Positions 1-11,559 are shown, counted from the stretch's first letter. The stretch is DNA of 64,000 nt from Deinococcus rubellus (GCF_025244745.1 NZ_CP104213.1:985501-1049500), one strand, 5' to 3'. The notes: generated by a model from the sequence alone, not told the origin. Translations and numbers: made by a program.

Positions 1-176
1 CCATCGTCAAGAAAGGCGATCCGGTGGGCACCTACACCCAGTACTTCTACACCCAGAGCGGCAACCCCGGCAGCCTGAGCCTGCCTGATCAGCCAGGCCA
101 GTACGAGCTACGCTACTCCAGCGAGCAGACCAGCCCCAACCCGACGCTCTATAGCCTGCCCTTCACAGTGAAGTAA
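1..176 (+). CDS. C-terminal fragment of an unidentified protein
   Basis: Only the last 57 codons (reading from base 3) lie in the window; the 5' part is off the left edge. The visible tail reads as a beta-rich domain with an LPGQYELRY-like segment (here GQYELRYSS) and ends in PFTVK. A 'G-Y-E-L-R-Y' strand followed by a short hydrophobic beta strand is common at the end of extracytoplasmic VWA-type proteins, so a VWA or Ig-like exported protein is possible, but the fragment is too short to assign. The stop is followed by a hairpin that better fits termination of the opposite strand. Confidence 0.55.
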   Translation, partial: IVKKGDPVGTYTQYFYTQSGNPGSLSLPDQPGQYELRYSSEQTSPNPTLYSLPFTVK

Positions 177-188
177 ACCCTGGACATC

Positions 189-220
189 AAAAAAGGGGCC
201 AGCCAGATCGGCGCGGCCCC
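189..220 (-). terminator. Rho-independent terminator of tatA
   Basis: GGGGCC (195-200) and GGCCCC (215-220) form a 6-bp GC stem. On the minus strand it is followed by six T residues (complement of 189-194). It lies 18 bases past the tatA stop codon. Confidence 0.8.
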
Positions 221-237
221 TTGTTGAGTTGAAGTGA

Positions 238-558
238 TCAGGCCTGGTGCGCCTCGCCTTCCTTGTGCAGGTTGACGGGAGCGGCCGCAACAGGATCAGT
301 CACTGGCGCAACCGCGTTCACGACGGCGGCGGGTGCGGCAGGAGCCAGGATGGTCTGGGCGTTGGCGGCGGCGACCACCGGGGCACTCTCCTCCTTGAAG
401 CTCCCTTCCAGCTCGTCCTTGAGGCCCTGGGTGCCCTTGCGGAACTCGCGAATGCCGTTGCCGAGGCTGCGGCCCAGGTCGGGAAGCTTCTTGGGGCCGA
501 AGATCAGCAGGGCGGCCACCAGAATCAGGAGAATTTCGGGCATTCCTAGGTTGGGCAT
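238..558 (-). CDS. tatA: Sec-independent protein translocase TatA/TatE family
   Basis: 106 residues. An N-terminal membrane helix (about residues 6-21) runs into the hinge motif FGPKKLPDLG and then an amphipathic helix (residues 24-45), the hallmark layout of TatA, which forms the pore of the twin-arginine pathway for folded proteins. After residue 50 the tail is long, low-complexity and Ala/Pro/Val-rich, as in many TatA proteins. The ATG at 558 was chosen over an upstream in-frame start because GGAGGAG lies about 7 bases before it and the upstream extension has no TatA character. No tatC is in the window. The gene follows the kinase gene on the same strand but has a 206-base gap with its own inverted repeats. 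Confidence 0.9.
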   Translation of the reverse strand: MPNLGMPEILLILVAALLIFGPKKLPDLGRSLGNGIREFRKGTQGLKDELEGSFKEESAPVVAAANAQTILAPAAPAAVVNAVAPVTDPVAAAPVNLHKEGEAHQA

Positions 559-605
559 CAGGGGTCTCCTCCAGGTACAGGGGGGTTGGATCTCGTGTAC
601 GGTTG

Positions 606-656
606 GGTCTACTCGTTTGAGTGAGACCGGGCGACTGTGCTCCAAATGAAATTTGG
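606..656. promoter_or_regulatory. Two inverted repeats upstream of tatA
   Basis: Between the kinase gene and tatA are CCAAAT-gaa-ATTTGG (642-656, perfect 6-bp arms) and a bulged repeat GGTCT-ACTC-gttt-GAGT-g-AGACC (606-628). Both lie 50-100 bases upstream of the tatA start, where operators or attenuating hairpins would sit. Function is not known. Confidence 0.35.
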
Positions 657-720
657 TTCCAGATGAAAGAGCGGCGTTTGCGCTGGGCGATTACACTGGG
701 CGGCAGATCCGGAAGACTGT

Positions 721-757
721 ACATCCAGATATACGCGCTCCGGGGCCGCCTGGATGT
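721..757 (-). terminator. Possible hairpin at the 3' end of the kinase gene
   Basis: ACATCCAG (721-728) and CTGGATGT (750-757) are perfect 8-bp arms around a 21-base GC-rich loop, 8 bases past the kinase stop. There is no T tract on the minus strand, so it could be a Rho-dependent or RNA-stabilising hairpin instead of a classical terminator. Confidence 0.35.
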
Positions 758-764
758 GAGACGG

Positions 765-2681
765 TCAGCGGTAGGCCCGCAAAGTGCCGTCCATGAAGGC
801 GACGTAAAGGCTGCCACCGTCGGCCAGTGGGGTGGCCTGCACGCCGCCGCTCTCGCGCTGCTGCCAGACGACCCGGCCCGTGTGCAGATTCAGCGCGCAC
901 AGTTCGCCCACCTCGGACGCCAGATAAACATGCGCGCCGCTGATGACCGGGCTGGCTGTGACCCGGCCTTCCAGCCGGTGCGCCCACACATCGTCGCCGC
1001 TTTCCAGGCTCAGCGCCCGCACCTGCCCACCCCAGCCCGCCACCACGACTGTCTCGCCCTGCACGGCTGGAGCGGCCCACACCTCGTCTTCGAGGTCGTA
1101 ACTCCACAGCACCGCTTCCGGCGCGAGGCTGGCCCGCCCGCCCTTGATTTGCAGATGCAGGGCGTGGACCTCGCCTTTCCAGGTGGCGATGATCAGGGCC
1201 GCCTCGCCGCGCTGCCTGTGTCCGTTGCCCAGCGGCATCAGTGCGGGGGTAGCGTGGGTGACGCCCACTTCCACTTTCCAGAGCTGGGTGCCGCTCACGG
1301 CGTCCAGGGCGTGCAACCAGCCGTTCTCGTCGGCGATCAGGGCGGCCCCGCCCCAGATTAGCGGCGAGGCGGCAATCGGCCCGTCGGTGCGGTAGGCCCA
1401 GGCCAGTTCGCCGCTGCTGGCGTTGACGGCGTGCAGGTGGCCGTCACGCGAGGTGACCAGCACCCGCTCTCCCCACAGGGTCGGTGCGCCGGTCAGCTCG
1501 GCGCGGGTCTGGTGGGTCCACTGGGCCACGCCGTCCACGCTGGAGCGCCGCAGTGCGCCGTCCCACGCGCCGTAGATGACACTGTCGCCCAGCAGGGTCG
1601 CCGGGGCCGTCACCTCGTCGCCCGCTGGAAGGCTGGCGTGCAGGTCGCCGCTGCTGCTCACCAGCGCCAGGTGGCCGCTGCGGGTGCCGACGGCCAGCAG
1701 ACCCTGGTGCGCCACCACTGCCGAGGGCCAGGTGACCTCGCCGGGCAGCGCCACCTTCCAGCGGGCGCGCAGTTCGGCGGGCCAGGCCGGACCACTGGCC
1801 TGCGCGCCGCTGCGGGTGCGTCCGCCCCGGTACTGGGCGGCGGCTCCGGCGCGGGCGTCGGCCCTGGCCTGCACCCACAAATCGGCCAACGCCTGCGCGC
1901 TGGGCGGGCGGTTCTCGGGTTTCTTGGCCAGCAGGTGCAGCAAGATCTCGGCCATGTGGTCGGGAATGGCCGGGTTGAGGACGCGCGGGTCAGGCACCTG
2001 CTCATAGACATGCTGAAACAAAACGCTCTGGTCGTTGTCGCCGACAAACGGCGGCGAGCCGCAGGCCACCCGGTAGAGCACTGCGCCCAGTGCATAGAGG
2101 TCGCTGCTCGGTCCCACGCCGCTGCCGCGCGCTTGTTCGGGGGCCATGTACTGCGGCGTGCCCAGCGTGACGCCGCTGCGGGTCAGGTGGCGGGTGTGCT
2201 CACTCATCGAGACCAGCCCGAAATCCATGATGCGCGGCAACCCGTCCTCGCCCAGCAGCACGTTGCCGGGCGTCAGGTCGCGGTGGACCAGCCCTTCCTG
2301 ATGGATGTGACCCAGCGCGCTGGACACGAAGGCAGCGGCGTCGAGGAATCGCTCCAGGCTCTGCGGCGCGTCTTCCAGCGGCCCTAAAGAGCTGATTGGC
2401 CCGCCGGTCAGCAGCGGCATGGTGAAAAAATCGCGCCCGTCGTCCTGGCCCAGATCGTGAATGGCCACCACGCCAGGGTGCGAGAGCCGCGCCAGAATCC
2501 TGACTTCCCGCAAAAAGCGTTCGCGGTCAAGGAAATGCACCTGCTCGTGCAGCACCTTGAGGGCCACGTCGCGCCCCAGGTGCAAATCGGTGGCCCGGAA
2601 CACCTGCGCGCTGCCGCCCTCGCCAATAGGTTCATGTAGCAGGTAGCGCCCGCTCAGGGTCCGGCCTCCGGTCAGCGGCAT
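765..2681 (-). CDS. Ser/Thr protein kinase with C-terminal PQQ-type beta-propeller (RqkA-like)
   Basis: 638 residues. The N-terminal half is a Hanks-type kinase: Gly-loop GEGGSAQVF (20-28), invariant Lys in ALKVL (42), HRD (133-135), DFG (153-155) and a TPQYMAPEQ activation-segment end (175-183). From about residue 310 the protein is a chain of PQQ-like blades with repeated 'A-S-P-x-x...G...L-x-A-L/V...G...W' patterns. This architecture matches the D. radiodurans quinoprotein kinase RqkA (DR2518), known from radiation and desiccation tolerance work. No transmembrane helix is evident between the two parts. The catalytic loop reads HRDLTPGN: Thr replaces the usual Lys of HRDxKPxN. A TACACT box (2690-2695) lies 8 bases before the ATG and there is no Shine-Dalgarno, so the mRNA is probably leaderless. 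Orthology to RqkA is inferred from architecture only. Confidence 0.85.
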   Translation of the reverse strand: MPLTGGRTLSGRYLLHEPIGEGGSAQVFRATDLHLGRDVALKVLHEQVHFLDRERFLREVRILARLSHPGVVAIHDLGQDDGRDFFTMPLLTGGPISSLGPLEDAPQSLERFLDAAAFVSSALGHIHQEGLVHRDLTPGNVLLGEDGLPRIMDFGLVSMSEHTRHLTRSGVTLGTPQYMAPEQARGSGVGPSSDLYALGAVLYRVACGSPPFVGDNDQSVLFQHVYEQVPDPRVLNPAIPDHMAEILLHLLAKKPENRPPSAQALADLWVQARADARAGAAAQYRGGRTRSGAQASGPAWPAELRARWKVALPGEVTWPSAVVAHQGLLAVGTRSGHLALVSSSGDLHASLPAGDEVTAPATLLGDSVIYGAWDGALRRSSVDGVAQWTHQTRAELTGAPTLWGERVLVTSRDGHLHAVNASSGELAWAYRTDGPIAASPLIWGGAALIADENGWLHALDAVSGTQLWKVEVGVTHATPALMPLGNGHRQRGEAALIIATWKGEVHALHLQIKGGRASLAPEAVLWSYDLEDEVWAAPAVQGETVVVAGWGGQVRALSLESGDDVWAHRLEGRVTASPVISGAHVYLASEVGELCALNLHTGRVVWQQRESGGVQATPLADGGSLYVAFMDGTLRAYR

Positions 2682-2745
2682 AGGGCCTGAGTGTAGCTTG
2701 CCCGGTGCGGGAGGTCAGCTTGTGTGCCCGGTTCAGCCGAGGAGG

Positions 2746-2967
2746 TCAGTCGTCTCGCAGGTTGTCGGCTTCCAGCAGGGCGCGGTACTCGTCGAACTGC
2801 TCGCCGTCGCCGAGTTCCTTGGCAATCTTCTCGATGGCCAACCGGACCACCTCACTTTTCGAGATGAGGCGCTCGGGGCTGGAGAGTTCATAGGCGGTTC
2901 TGGTCAGCAGCGCGTCCTGCTCCTCGCTGATCACCACTTGTAGCCGCTTGCGTTCCTTCTTGGGCAT
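2746..2967 (-). CDS. Small ribbon-helix-helix-like DNA-binding protein
   Basis: 73 residues. A basic N terminus (PKKERKRLQVVIS) with alternating beta-strand character is followed by two predicted helices and the segment SKSEVVRLAIEKIAKEL, typical of the second helix of CopG/Arc ribbon-helix-helix proteins, which bind DNA as dimers through a beta-strand pair. The C terminus is acidic. AGGAG lies about 5 bases before the ATG. It sits upstream of and on the same strand as the RqkA-like kinase (64-base gap), so it could regulate it, or could be a solitary antitoxin-like protein; no toxin gene is adjacent. Confidence 0.65.
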   Translation of the reverse strand: MPKKERKRLQVVISEEQDALLTRTAYELSSPERLISKSEVVRLAIEKIAKELGDGEQFDEYRALLEADNLRDD

Positions 2968-3230
2968 TTCTCTCCTGAGACAGAGCGGGGGGTGCCGGGG
3001 CCTGCTCAGCCCGCACGAATCCAGTTGAGCCTACCATGATCCTGCTCAGATGCTCAATATGCACAAAAGCCTACAGGTGAGTATGGTTGCGCCCTTCGGA
3101 TCGACAACCCTGAGTCAAGCACGGCAAGTTGCCCGGTTGAGTTGAGCCAAATCAAAAATAAGGGGAAGCCACTTCAAGTTCAGCCTCCCCACCGCATTTC
3201 ATGGACCCCGTACTGGCAGTGCTGAGCAGA
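2968..3230. other. Intergenic region between the RHH gene and murJ
   Basis: 263 bases. It holds the murJ terminator (3152-3190) and otherwise no gene or clear promoter that I can support. It is somewhat less GC-rich than the flanking genes. Confidence 0.5.
3152..3190 (-). terminator. Rho-independent terminator of murJ
   Basis: On the minus strand GGGGAGGCT pairs with GGCTTCCCC (9 bp including wobbles, 3162-3190) and is followed by TTATTTTTG. It begins 40 bases past the murJ stop. Confidence 0.75.
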
Positions 3231-4829
3231 TCAGCGCCCCATTCGCCGTCGGACGCTGCTGATCAGCCCCCTGGCCTGGCCCACGTTGAGTGCCGCTGCC
3301 AGCCCCAGGTAGCTCAGCAGACCTGCGCCGCCCGCGAGTGCCAGCACCAGCACACTCAGCAGCAGTTGGCCGGGGCCGGGCGCGGGAAACGGCAGCGACA
3401 CCAGCTTGGCCACGATCCCCGCGATGACGGCCAGTCCCACCACGCGGGCCAGATACGTCGCCAGCGGCGGCACCGAGAAGCTGAGTTGCCGTCCGTAGAG
3501 GTAGATCAGTGAGACGCCTACCCCCAGGCCCGAGATGGTCGTGGAGATGCCGAAGCCGATCAGGCCCCACCGGGGCACGATCAGGTTGTAGAGCAGCACT
3601 TCCAGCAGGAAACCCACCGCGCTGACCATCACCGCCTCGCGGGTGCGCTGCCGGGCATAGAAGGTCCTCAGCAGCACGGTGTTGATGGCCCAGGGCACCA
3701 GCGCCAGCGCCCAGCCGGTCAGGATCAGGGTGCCGGAAGTAAAGCGGTCGAGCGGCATGTTGCCGCGCAAGTCGAAGATGCCGATGGCGTAGCCGCCCAG
3801 CGCCACCAGCAGCGCGCTTGCCGGGGCGGCCAGAAAGGTCACGGTGCGCAGGGTGCTGTAGGTCAGCGCCTTGAAGGCGGTCCAGTCGGCGTCGGCGGCC
3901 AGTTGCGAGAAGCGCGGGAAGAGGGCCAGCGCCGGACTCACCACGAACAGCCCGTTGACCATCGTGAACAGGGTTTCGGCGTTACTGTAGGCGAAGGCGG
4001 TGCCCGGCGGAAAGTGGGCCGCGTTGGTCAGCAGCCGCTGCACATAGATGTTGAGAATCTGGCGTGCTCCAGTGGTCAGGGTGAAGGGAGCCATCTGCAC
4101 CAGCACCCGCCCCAGCGCCGGGTGGGTCATCAGTTGCGGCGTGGGCAGTAGGCCGTATTTGCCCAGCGCTGGGAGCTGCACCAGCAGTTGCGCCAGCCCG
4201 CCCAGGAGCCAGCTGAGCGCCAGCCAGGTTGCCGAGTGCGGAAAGAGGACGGTGGCAACCAGCAAAATAACGATTGACACGGCGTTGAAGGCAATCGGCG
4301 CGAAGCTCGACTCGCGGAAATGCTCGTCGGCGTTGAGCAGGCCCATGGCAATCGAGGCCAGGCTGATCAGGGTCAGGAAGGGCATCATCAGCCGGGTCAT
4401 GTAGACGGCCAGCCCAATGTCCACGTTGGCGTTGGTGGCGACCAGCAAACTGACGATCCAGGGCGCGGCCAGGATGCCCGCCACCATCAGGATCAGGTTC
4501 AGGCCGATCAGGGCACCGGAAAAGGCGCGGGCCAGCTGGCTTTTCTCGCCGGGAGAGAGCGATTTGTAGACCGGAATAAAAGAGTTGACCAGCGCGCCCT
4601 CGGCCAGCAGTTCACGAAACAGGTTGGGCACCCTCGAGGCGATGGTGAAGGCGTCGAGCAGTTCGTTGCCGAAGCCGTTGATGAGCTGCTGTCTCACCAC
4701 GCCCGATAAGCGCGAGCCGAGCGTTCCAGCCATCACGATCAGGGTGTTGCGGGTGGCCGAGCGGGGCACCGGGGCAGGCGGAAGGGTGGCCTCGGAAGCG
4801 GGCGTGTCGGCGGTTTCGGGCGTCGTCAT
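3231..4829 (-). CDS. murJ: Lipid II flippase MurJ (MviN)
   Basis: 532 residues, normal length for MurJ, which flips lipid-linked peptidoglycan precursor across the inner membrane. After a 25-residue Pro/Thr-rich N terminus come the family's opening helix and GTLGSRLSGVVRQQLI, then FTIASRVPNLFRELLAEGALVNSFIPVY, the diagnostic N-terminal signature with the conserved Arg and Glu residues. About 14 hydrophobic segments follow and the chain ends in a basic tail (SSVRRRMGR). No strong Shine-Dalgarno precedes the ATG at 4829. A TACAGT box at 4889-4894 on the minus strand would give a leader of about 50 bases. Transcribed away from tRNA-Ser. Confidence 0.93.
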   Translation of the reverse strand: MTTPETADTPASEATLPPAPVPRSATRNTLIVMAGTLGSRLSGVVRQQLINGFGNELLDAFTIASRVPNLFRELLAEGALVNSFIPVYKSLSPGEKSQLARAFSGALIGLNLILMVAGILAAPWIVSLLVATNANVDIGLAVYMTRLMMPFLTLISLASIAMGLLNADEHFRESSFAPIAFNAVSIVILLVATVLFPHSATWLALSWLLGGLAQLLVQLPALGKYGLLPTPQLMTHPALGRVLVQMAPFTLTTGARQILNIYVQRLLTNAAHFPPGTAFAYSNAETLFTMVNGLFVVSPALALFPRFSQLAADADWTAFKALTYSTLRTVTFLAAPASALLVALGGYAIGIFDLRGNMPLDRFTSGTLILTGWALALVPWAINTVLLRTFYARQRTREAVMVSAVGFLLEVLLYNLIVPRWGLIGFGISTTISGLGVGVSLIYLYGRQLSFSVPPLATYLARVVGLAVIAGIVAKLVSLPFPAPGPGQLLLSVLVLALAGGAGLLSYLGLAAALNVGQARGLISSVRRRMGR

Positions 4830-4959
4830 GGCTGCCGGTGGGGGCCGGAGAAGCGGGCCAGCAGCGAAAGGAGGCGGAGCATCCGTGTACTGTAGCGCCG
4901 CCGACTTTGACGCCGATGAATGGAGGAGGAGTGGGGGGCAGCGCCGCCGGGGTCGGCTC

Positions 4960-4988
4960 TTGAAGGCGCTGTGGGCGCGTGCTACACT
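4960..4988 (+). promoter_or_regulatory. Sigma-70-type promoter of tRNA-Ser
   Basis: TTGAAG (4960-4965), a 17-base spacer and TACACT (4983-4988). Transcription from here would start about 45 bases before the tRNA. Confidence 0.65.
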
Positions 4989-5039
4989 TCGCCTCGCTCA
5001 CGCGCAGACTTTGGGTAGGGCTTTTGTACGGGCGGCGCT

Positions 5040-5131
<92 letters not shown>

Positions 5132-5227
5132 CAGTAGTACAGGTCAGTGGGGCCGCGCCAGCGTTCAGGGTGCGGCCCCGGCCTTTTAAAAACAATTCGC
5201 GCCAACACCTCTGCTACACTGCCGCCC

Positions 5228-6244
5228 GTGAAAGCTGAGCCGCCGAACGAACCCCTGCTGATTCTGGGCATCGACACGTCCTGCGACGACACCGGCGTGG
5301 GCGTGGTGGCGCTGCAGCCCGGCGGGCAGGTGGAGGTGCGGGCCAACCGCATCTGGAGTCAGACGGTGCACGCGGCTTACGGCGGCGTGATGCCGGAACT
5401 CGCCAGCCGCGAACATGTGGAGCGCATCGACGCGGTGATGCAGGACGCACTGGAGGAAGCGGGCATCGGCGTGGCCGACCTCGGCGCGGTGGCGGCCACC
5501 TCCGGCCCCGGCCTGGTGGGGGCGCTGCTGGTGGGGTTGATGTACGGCAAGGGGCTGGCGCAGGGTCTGGGCATTCCGTTTTACGCCGCGCACCACCTGG
5601 AAGGCCACATCTTCGCAGCGGCAGGCGAAGCGGAATTGCAGCCGCCATATCTGGCGCTGGTGGTCTCCGGCGGTCATACCCATCTGTTCGACGTGGTGCG
5701 GGAAGGCGAGTACCGACTGATCGGCGCGACCCGTGACGATGCGGCGGGCGAGGCCTTCGACAAGATCGCCCGGCTCTCGGGTCTGGGCTATCCGGGCGGC
5801 CCGGCCATCGCGGAGGCGGCCAGGCGTGGCAATCCCAAGGGCGTCACGTTTAAGGAACCGATGACCGGCCAGAGCGGCTACGACTTCAGCTTCAGCGGCC
5901 TCAAGACGGCGGCCCTGCTGGCGCACCGCGCTGGAGCGGGCGGGGAAGACCTGGCGGCCAGCTTTCAGGCGGTGGCGGTCAAGCACCTGCTGAAAGTCAC
6001 CTTGCGGGCGGCACACGATCTGGGCCGCCGGACGGTGGTGGTGTCGGGGGGGGTGGCGGCCAATCAGGCGTTGCGGGAAGCGTTCGGTGCGTCGGGCCTG
6101 CGGGCCGTTTTCCCTGGCAAGGGTCTCAACACCGACAACGGCGCGATGATCGCCCTGGCGGGGGCGGCGGCGATCCGGGCAGGCCGCGAGCCGGGCGGGC
6201 TGGCCGACGGGGCGACGGCGTATGCGCCGCTGGCAAACGTCTAA
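5228..6244 (+). CDS. tsaD: tRNA N6-threonylcarbamoyladenosine synthase subunit TsaD
   Basis: 338 residues. TsaD, with TsaB and TsaE, transfers the threonylcarbamoyl group to A37 of ANN-decoding tRNAs. Visible family features are the ASKHA start GIDTSCDDTG (14-23), the metal-binding HxxxH of AAHHLEGHIFAA, VVSGGHTHL, DDAAGEAFDKIARLLG-like segment (here RLSGLGYPGGP), the FSFSGLKTA motif, VSGGVAAN and TDNGAMIALAG. The GTG at 5228 was chosen: TACACT (5215-5220) ends 7 bases before it, fitting a leaderless mRNA, and the chain then starts where the family starts. Longer in-frame starts would run back into the tRNA-side spacer. Confidence 0.95.
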   Translation: MKAEPPNEPLLILGIDTSCDDTGVGVVALQPGGQVEVRANRIWSQTVHAAYGGVMPELASREHVERIDAVMQDALEEAGIGVADLGAVAATSGPGLVGALLVGLMYGKGLAQGLGIPFYAAHHLEGHIFAAAGEAELQPPYLALVVSGGHTHLFDVVREGEYRLIGATRDDAAGEAFDKIARLSGLGYPGGPAIAEAARRGNPKGVTFKEPMTGQSGYDFSFSGLKTAALLAHRAGAGGEDLAASFQAVAVKHLLKVTLRAAHDLGRRTVVVSGGVAANQALREAFGASGLRAVFPGKGLNTDNGAMIALAGAAAIRAGREPGGLADGATAYAPLANV

Positions 6245-6346
6245 CTCGGCCCCGATCTCTTGAGTCTGCCCCACTCAGATCGCTTGTGCCCTCTCCGCTA
6301 ATATCCGCTTCACTCGCGCCGCGCCGTCAGGCTATACTCTGATGTC

Positions 6347-8947
<2,601 letters not shown>

Positions 8948-8980
8948 AGCCAGCACACGGAGAGCAGCGCCAGCAGGTCA

Positions 8981-9016
8981 AGCGCCCCGAACACTTCCCG
9001 TTCGGGGCGCTGCCTT
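8981..9016 (+). terminator. Terminator of secA
   Basis: AGCGCCCCGAA (8981-8991) pairs perfectly with TTCGGGGCGCT (9001-9011), followed by GCCTTT. Confidence 0.75.
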
Positions 9017-9053
9017 TGGCAGGTCAGGCCGCCTGCATTCGTCTGTCACACTC

Positions 9054-9082
9054 TTGTCACACCCTCAGCCCCGCCGTATACT
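9054..9082 (+). promoter_or_regulatory. Sigma-70-type promoter of the ABC ATPase gene
   Basis: TTGTCA (9054-9059), a 17-base spacer and TATACT (9077-9082). The start point would lie near 9089, giving a 5' leader of about 100 bases, unusual among the mostly leaderless genes of this window. Confidence 0.7.
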
Positions 9083-9189
9083 CTCAATGTCCGGTTGGCC
9101 CAGGAAAAAGCAATAGGCATTCTCTTCATGTACCCCAATTCGCCGAGGATGCTCACGGCGCAGAGACGGGGCTAAAGGTAGGCGCAATC

Positions 9190-10395
9190 ATGGCAGAAGT
9201 GACTCTGGAACACGTATACAAGCGCTACAGCGCCAAGAACGTTGCGGTGGCGGATTTTAACCTGGACGTCGTGGACGGCGAGTTCATGGTGTTCGTCGGG
9301 CCGTCGGGCTGCGGCAAGTCCACCACCCTGCGGATGATCGCGGGCCTGGAAGACATCTCGGACGGCGTGCTCAAGATTGGTGACCGGGTGGTCAACGATG
9401 TGCCGCCCAAAGACCGCGACATCGCCATGGTGTTTCAGAACTACGCGCTCTACCCGCACATGAACGTGTACGAGAACATGGCTTTCGGCCTGAAGCTCCG
9501 CAAGACCCCCAAAGACGAAATCGACAAGCGGGTGCGCGACGCCGCCAAGATTTTGCAGATCGAGCATCTGCTGGGCCGCAAGCCGAAAGAACTTTCCGGC
9601 GGTCAGCGTCAGCGCGTGGCGATGGGACGCGCCATCGTGCGCGAGCCGAAAGTCTTCCTGATGGACGAGCCGCTCTCCAACCTCGATGCCAAGCTGCGCG
9701 TGGAAGTGCGGTCGCAGATCAGCCAGATTCACCAGCGCCTCGGCACCACCATCATCTACGTGACGCACGATCAGGTCGAGGCCATGACGCTCGGCAACCG
9801 CATCGTGGTCATGAAAGACGGCGTGATGATGCAAGTCGATTCTCCGCTGAACCTCTACGATTACCCCCAGAACAAGTTCGTGGCGGGCTTTATCGGCAGC
9901 CCCTCGATGAACTTCCTGACCGCCCGCGTGACCGGCGGCCAGTTTGTCGTGGGCAGCTCCAAAGTGGCCCCGCGCGGGCCGCTGGCCGAGAGCATCAAGG
10001 CCTACGAGGGCAAGGAAGTGTTCATGGGCATTCGTCCTGAGCATATCGGCGTGCGCGGCATGAGCAACATCCCCGAGGGCGAGAACTTCCTTCAGGGCAA
10101 GGTGCTGGTCGTCGAGCCGCTGGGCGCGCAGACCGATTTCATGCTCGAAATTAACGGGCAGACGATGGTGGCCAAGGTCGAGGGCCACGCCCACATCAAG
10201 CCCGGCGACGTGGTAGACATTCTCGTGGACAATGCCCGCCTGCACGCCTTCGACACCAGCACCGAACTGGCGATTGACCGGGGCAAGCCGATGGGCACCC
10301 GTGGTCAGGCCGACAGCAACGAGGGTGTTGCGGGCCGCGCCGGGAATCAGGTCAACATGGCCAAGGAAACCGTCGTCGTCTCGGCGGACGACTGA
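9190..10395 (+). CDS. ugpC: Sugar-type ABC transporter ATP-binding protein (UgpC/MsmX/MalK family)
   Basis: 401 residues. Walker A GPSGCGKST (37-45), Q-loop VFQNYALYPHM, signature LSGGQRQR (135-142), Walker B VFLMDEP and H-loop YVTHDQVEAM are all intact. The C-terminal third is an OB/TOBE regulatory domain with the GIRPEHIG motif of the CUT1 sugar-importer group. Such ATPases commonly serve several carbohydrate transporters; no permease or sugar-binding gene is adjacent, which fits a shared ATPase. The ATG at 9190 was chosen because the family begins MAEVTLEHV. GGTAGG lies just upstream. The C terminus carries an extra tail of about 35 residues rich in Gly, Asn and Ala. The true substrate is unknown; the symbol only marks the family. 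Confidence 0.88.
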   Translation: MAEVTLEHVYKRYSAKNVAVADFNLDVVDGEFMVFVGPSGCGKSTTLRMIAGLEDISDGVLKIGDRVVNDVPPKDRDIAMVFQNYALYPHMNVYENMAFGLKLRKTPKDEIDKRVRDAAKILQIEHLLGRKPKELSGGQRQRVAMGRAIVREPKVFLMDEPLSNLDAKLRVEVRSQISQIHQRLGTTIIYVTHDQVEAMTLGNRIVVMKDGVMMQVDSPLNLYDYPQNKFVAGFIGSPSMNFLTARVTGGQFVVGSSKVAPRGPLAESIKAYEGKEVFMGIRPEHIGVRGMSNIPEGENFLQGKVLVVEPLGAQTDFMLEINGQTMVAKVEGHAHIKPGDVVDILVDNARLHAFDTSTELAIDRGKPMGTRGQADSNEGVAGRAGNQVNMAKETVVVSADD

Positions 10396-10432
10396 AGCAT
10401 CTGGCCACCTCTCTGGCCTGAGCGCCGAAAAT

Positions 10433-10463
10433 GCTGGCCCCTTCATCGGGGTCGGCTTTTTTT
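10433..10463 (+). terminator. Terminator of the ABC ATPase gene
   Basis: GCTGGCCCC (10433-10441) pairs with GGGGTCGGC (10448-10456) with two wobbles, followed by seven T residues. Confidence 0.85.
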
Positions 10464-10635
10464 ATGGTGTGATCGCTCTGTGCTGCGGCTGCCCCGACTC
10501 CGGCGTGGTCCGGCCTGACCCTCCCCTGACGCCCGACTGCGCCTGCTCCTCACCGCCATGCGCTAAATTGTCATCATTCCCACGACTGACCCTGCGGGTC
10601 GCCGAGCCGCTCCGGTCTTACTCAGGAGGCCCACT

Positions 10636-11391
10636 ATGAAACGAACCATCCTCGCCCTGACCACCCTGACGCTTCTCGCCGCCGCCGCCCAGGCCCGCAC
10701 CTGGGACCAGATCAAGGCTTCGGGTACCATCAAGATTGCCACCGAGGGCGCGTTCAAGCCGTTCAACTACTTCGAGGGCAAGAAGCTGACCGGCTTCGAG
10801 GTCGATCTGGGCACGGCCATCGCCAAGCAGCTCGGCGTCAAGGTCGAGTGGATCACCCAGCCGTTCGACAACCTGCTGATCGGGCTGGGCCAGGACCGCT
10901 ACGATTTTGTCATCGCCTCGCACGGCATCACCCCCGAGCGCGCCAAGGCCGTGGACTTTTCCGACCCGCACTACTGCACTGGCGGGGCCATTATCAGCAA
11001 GCCCGGCGGTCCCAAGACGGCGGCTGATCTGGTGGGCAAGACAGTGGCGGTGCAGGTTGGTACCACTTACCTCGATAACGTCAGCAAGATCAAGGGCGTC
11101 AAGGAGGTCAAGACCTTCCCCAAGGACACCGACGCCGAGGCCGCGCTGATGGCGGGCCGCGCTGACGCCTGGGTGAGCGACAAGTTCCTGGGTCTGGACG
11201 CCGTCAAGTCCATGCCTGGCAAGCTGGTGCAGGGCGATCTGCTGTTCCAGGAAAAAATCGCCATGGCCGTCAAGAAGGGCAACGAGAGCCTGGTCAAGGA
11301 ACTCAACGCCAGCCTGGCCAAGCTCGAAAACAACGGCACCTACGCCAAGCTGAGCAACCAGTACTTCGGCCAGGACATTCGTTGCCGCTGA
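10636..11391 (+). CDS. Polar amino-acid ABC transporter substrate-binding protein
   Basis: 251 residues. A cleavable Sec signal peptide (1-20, ending AAAQA) is followed by a family-3 periplasmic binding protein: GTIKIATEGAFKPFNYFEGKKLTGFEVDL at the first lobe, then YDFVIASHGITPERAKAVDFSDPHY, and GRADAWVSDKF in the second lobe. These bind polar or basic amino acids. AGGAGG sits about 7 bases before the ATG. It has its own terminator, then a promoter and a permease gene of the matching type; a cognate GlnQ/HisP-type ATPase is absent here. Confidence 0.9.
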   Translation: MKRTILALTTLTLLAAAAQARTWDQIKASGTIKIATEGAFKPFNYFEGKKLTGFEVDLGTAIAKQLGVKVEWITQPFDNLLIGLGQDRYDFVIASHGITPERAKAVDFSDPHYCTGGAIISKPGGPKTAADLVGKTVAVQVGTTYLDNVSKIKGVKEVKTFPKDTDAEAALMAGRADAWVSDKFLGLDAVKSMPGKLVQGDLLFQEKIAMAVKKGNESLVKELNASLAKLENNGTYAKLSNQYFGQDIRCR

Positions 11392-11428
11392 GCTGAAGTT
11401 CCTGGCCTGAGCGTCAGGCCGCGCCCGC

Positions 11429-11462
11429 GCCCGCTTCCGCATTCAGGAAGTCGGGCGTTTTT
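11429..11462 (+). terminator. Terminator after the amino-acid binding protein
   Basis: GCCCG-c-TTCC (11429-11438) pairs with GGAA-gt-CGGGC (11446-11456), followed by GTTTTT. Confidence 0.75.
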
Positions 11463-11464
11463 CG

Positions 11465-11492
11465 TTTGCATCGGCAAATTGTGAGATAGTAT
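11465..11492 (+). promoter_or_regulatory. Likely promoter of the amino-acid permease gene
   Basis: TTTGCA (11465-11470), 16 bases, TAGTAT (11487-11492). It begins directly after the upstream terminator. Confidence 0.5.
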
Positions 11493-11559
11493 CCCGAATG
11501 CACAACGACTGCGGGCGTCAGGACCAGACCAGAATGGATTCGAGCGGCTGGAGACAGCC

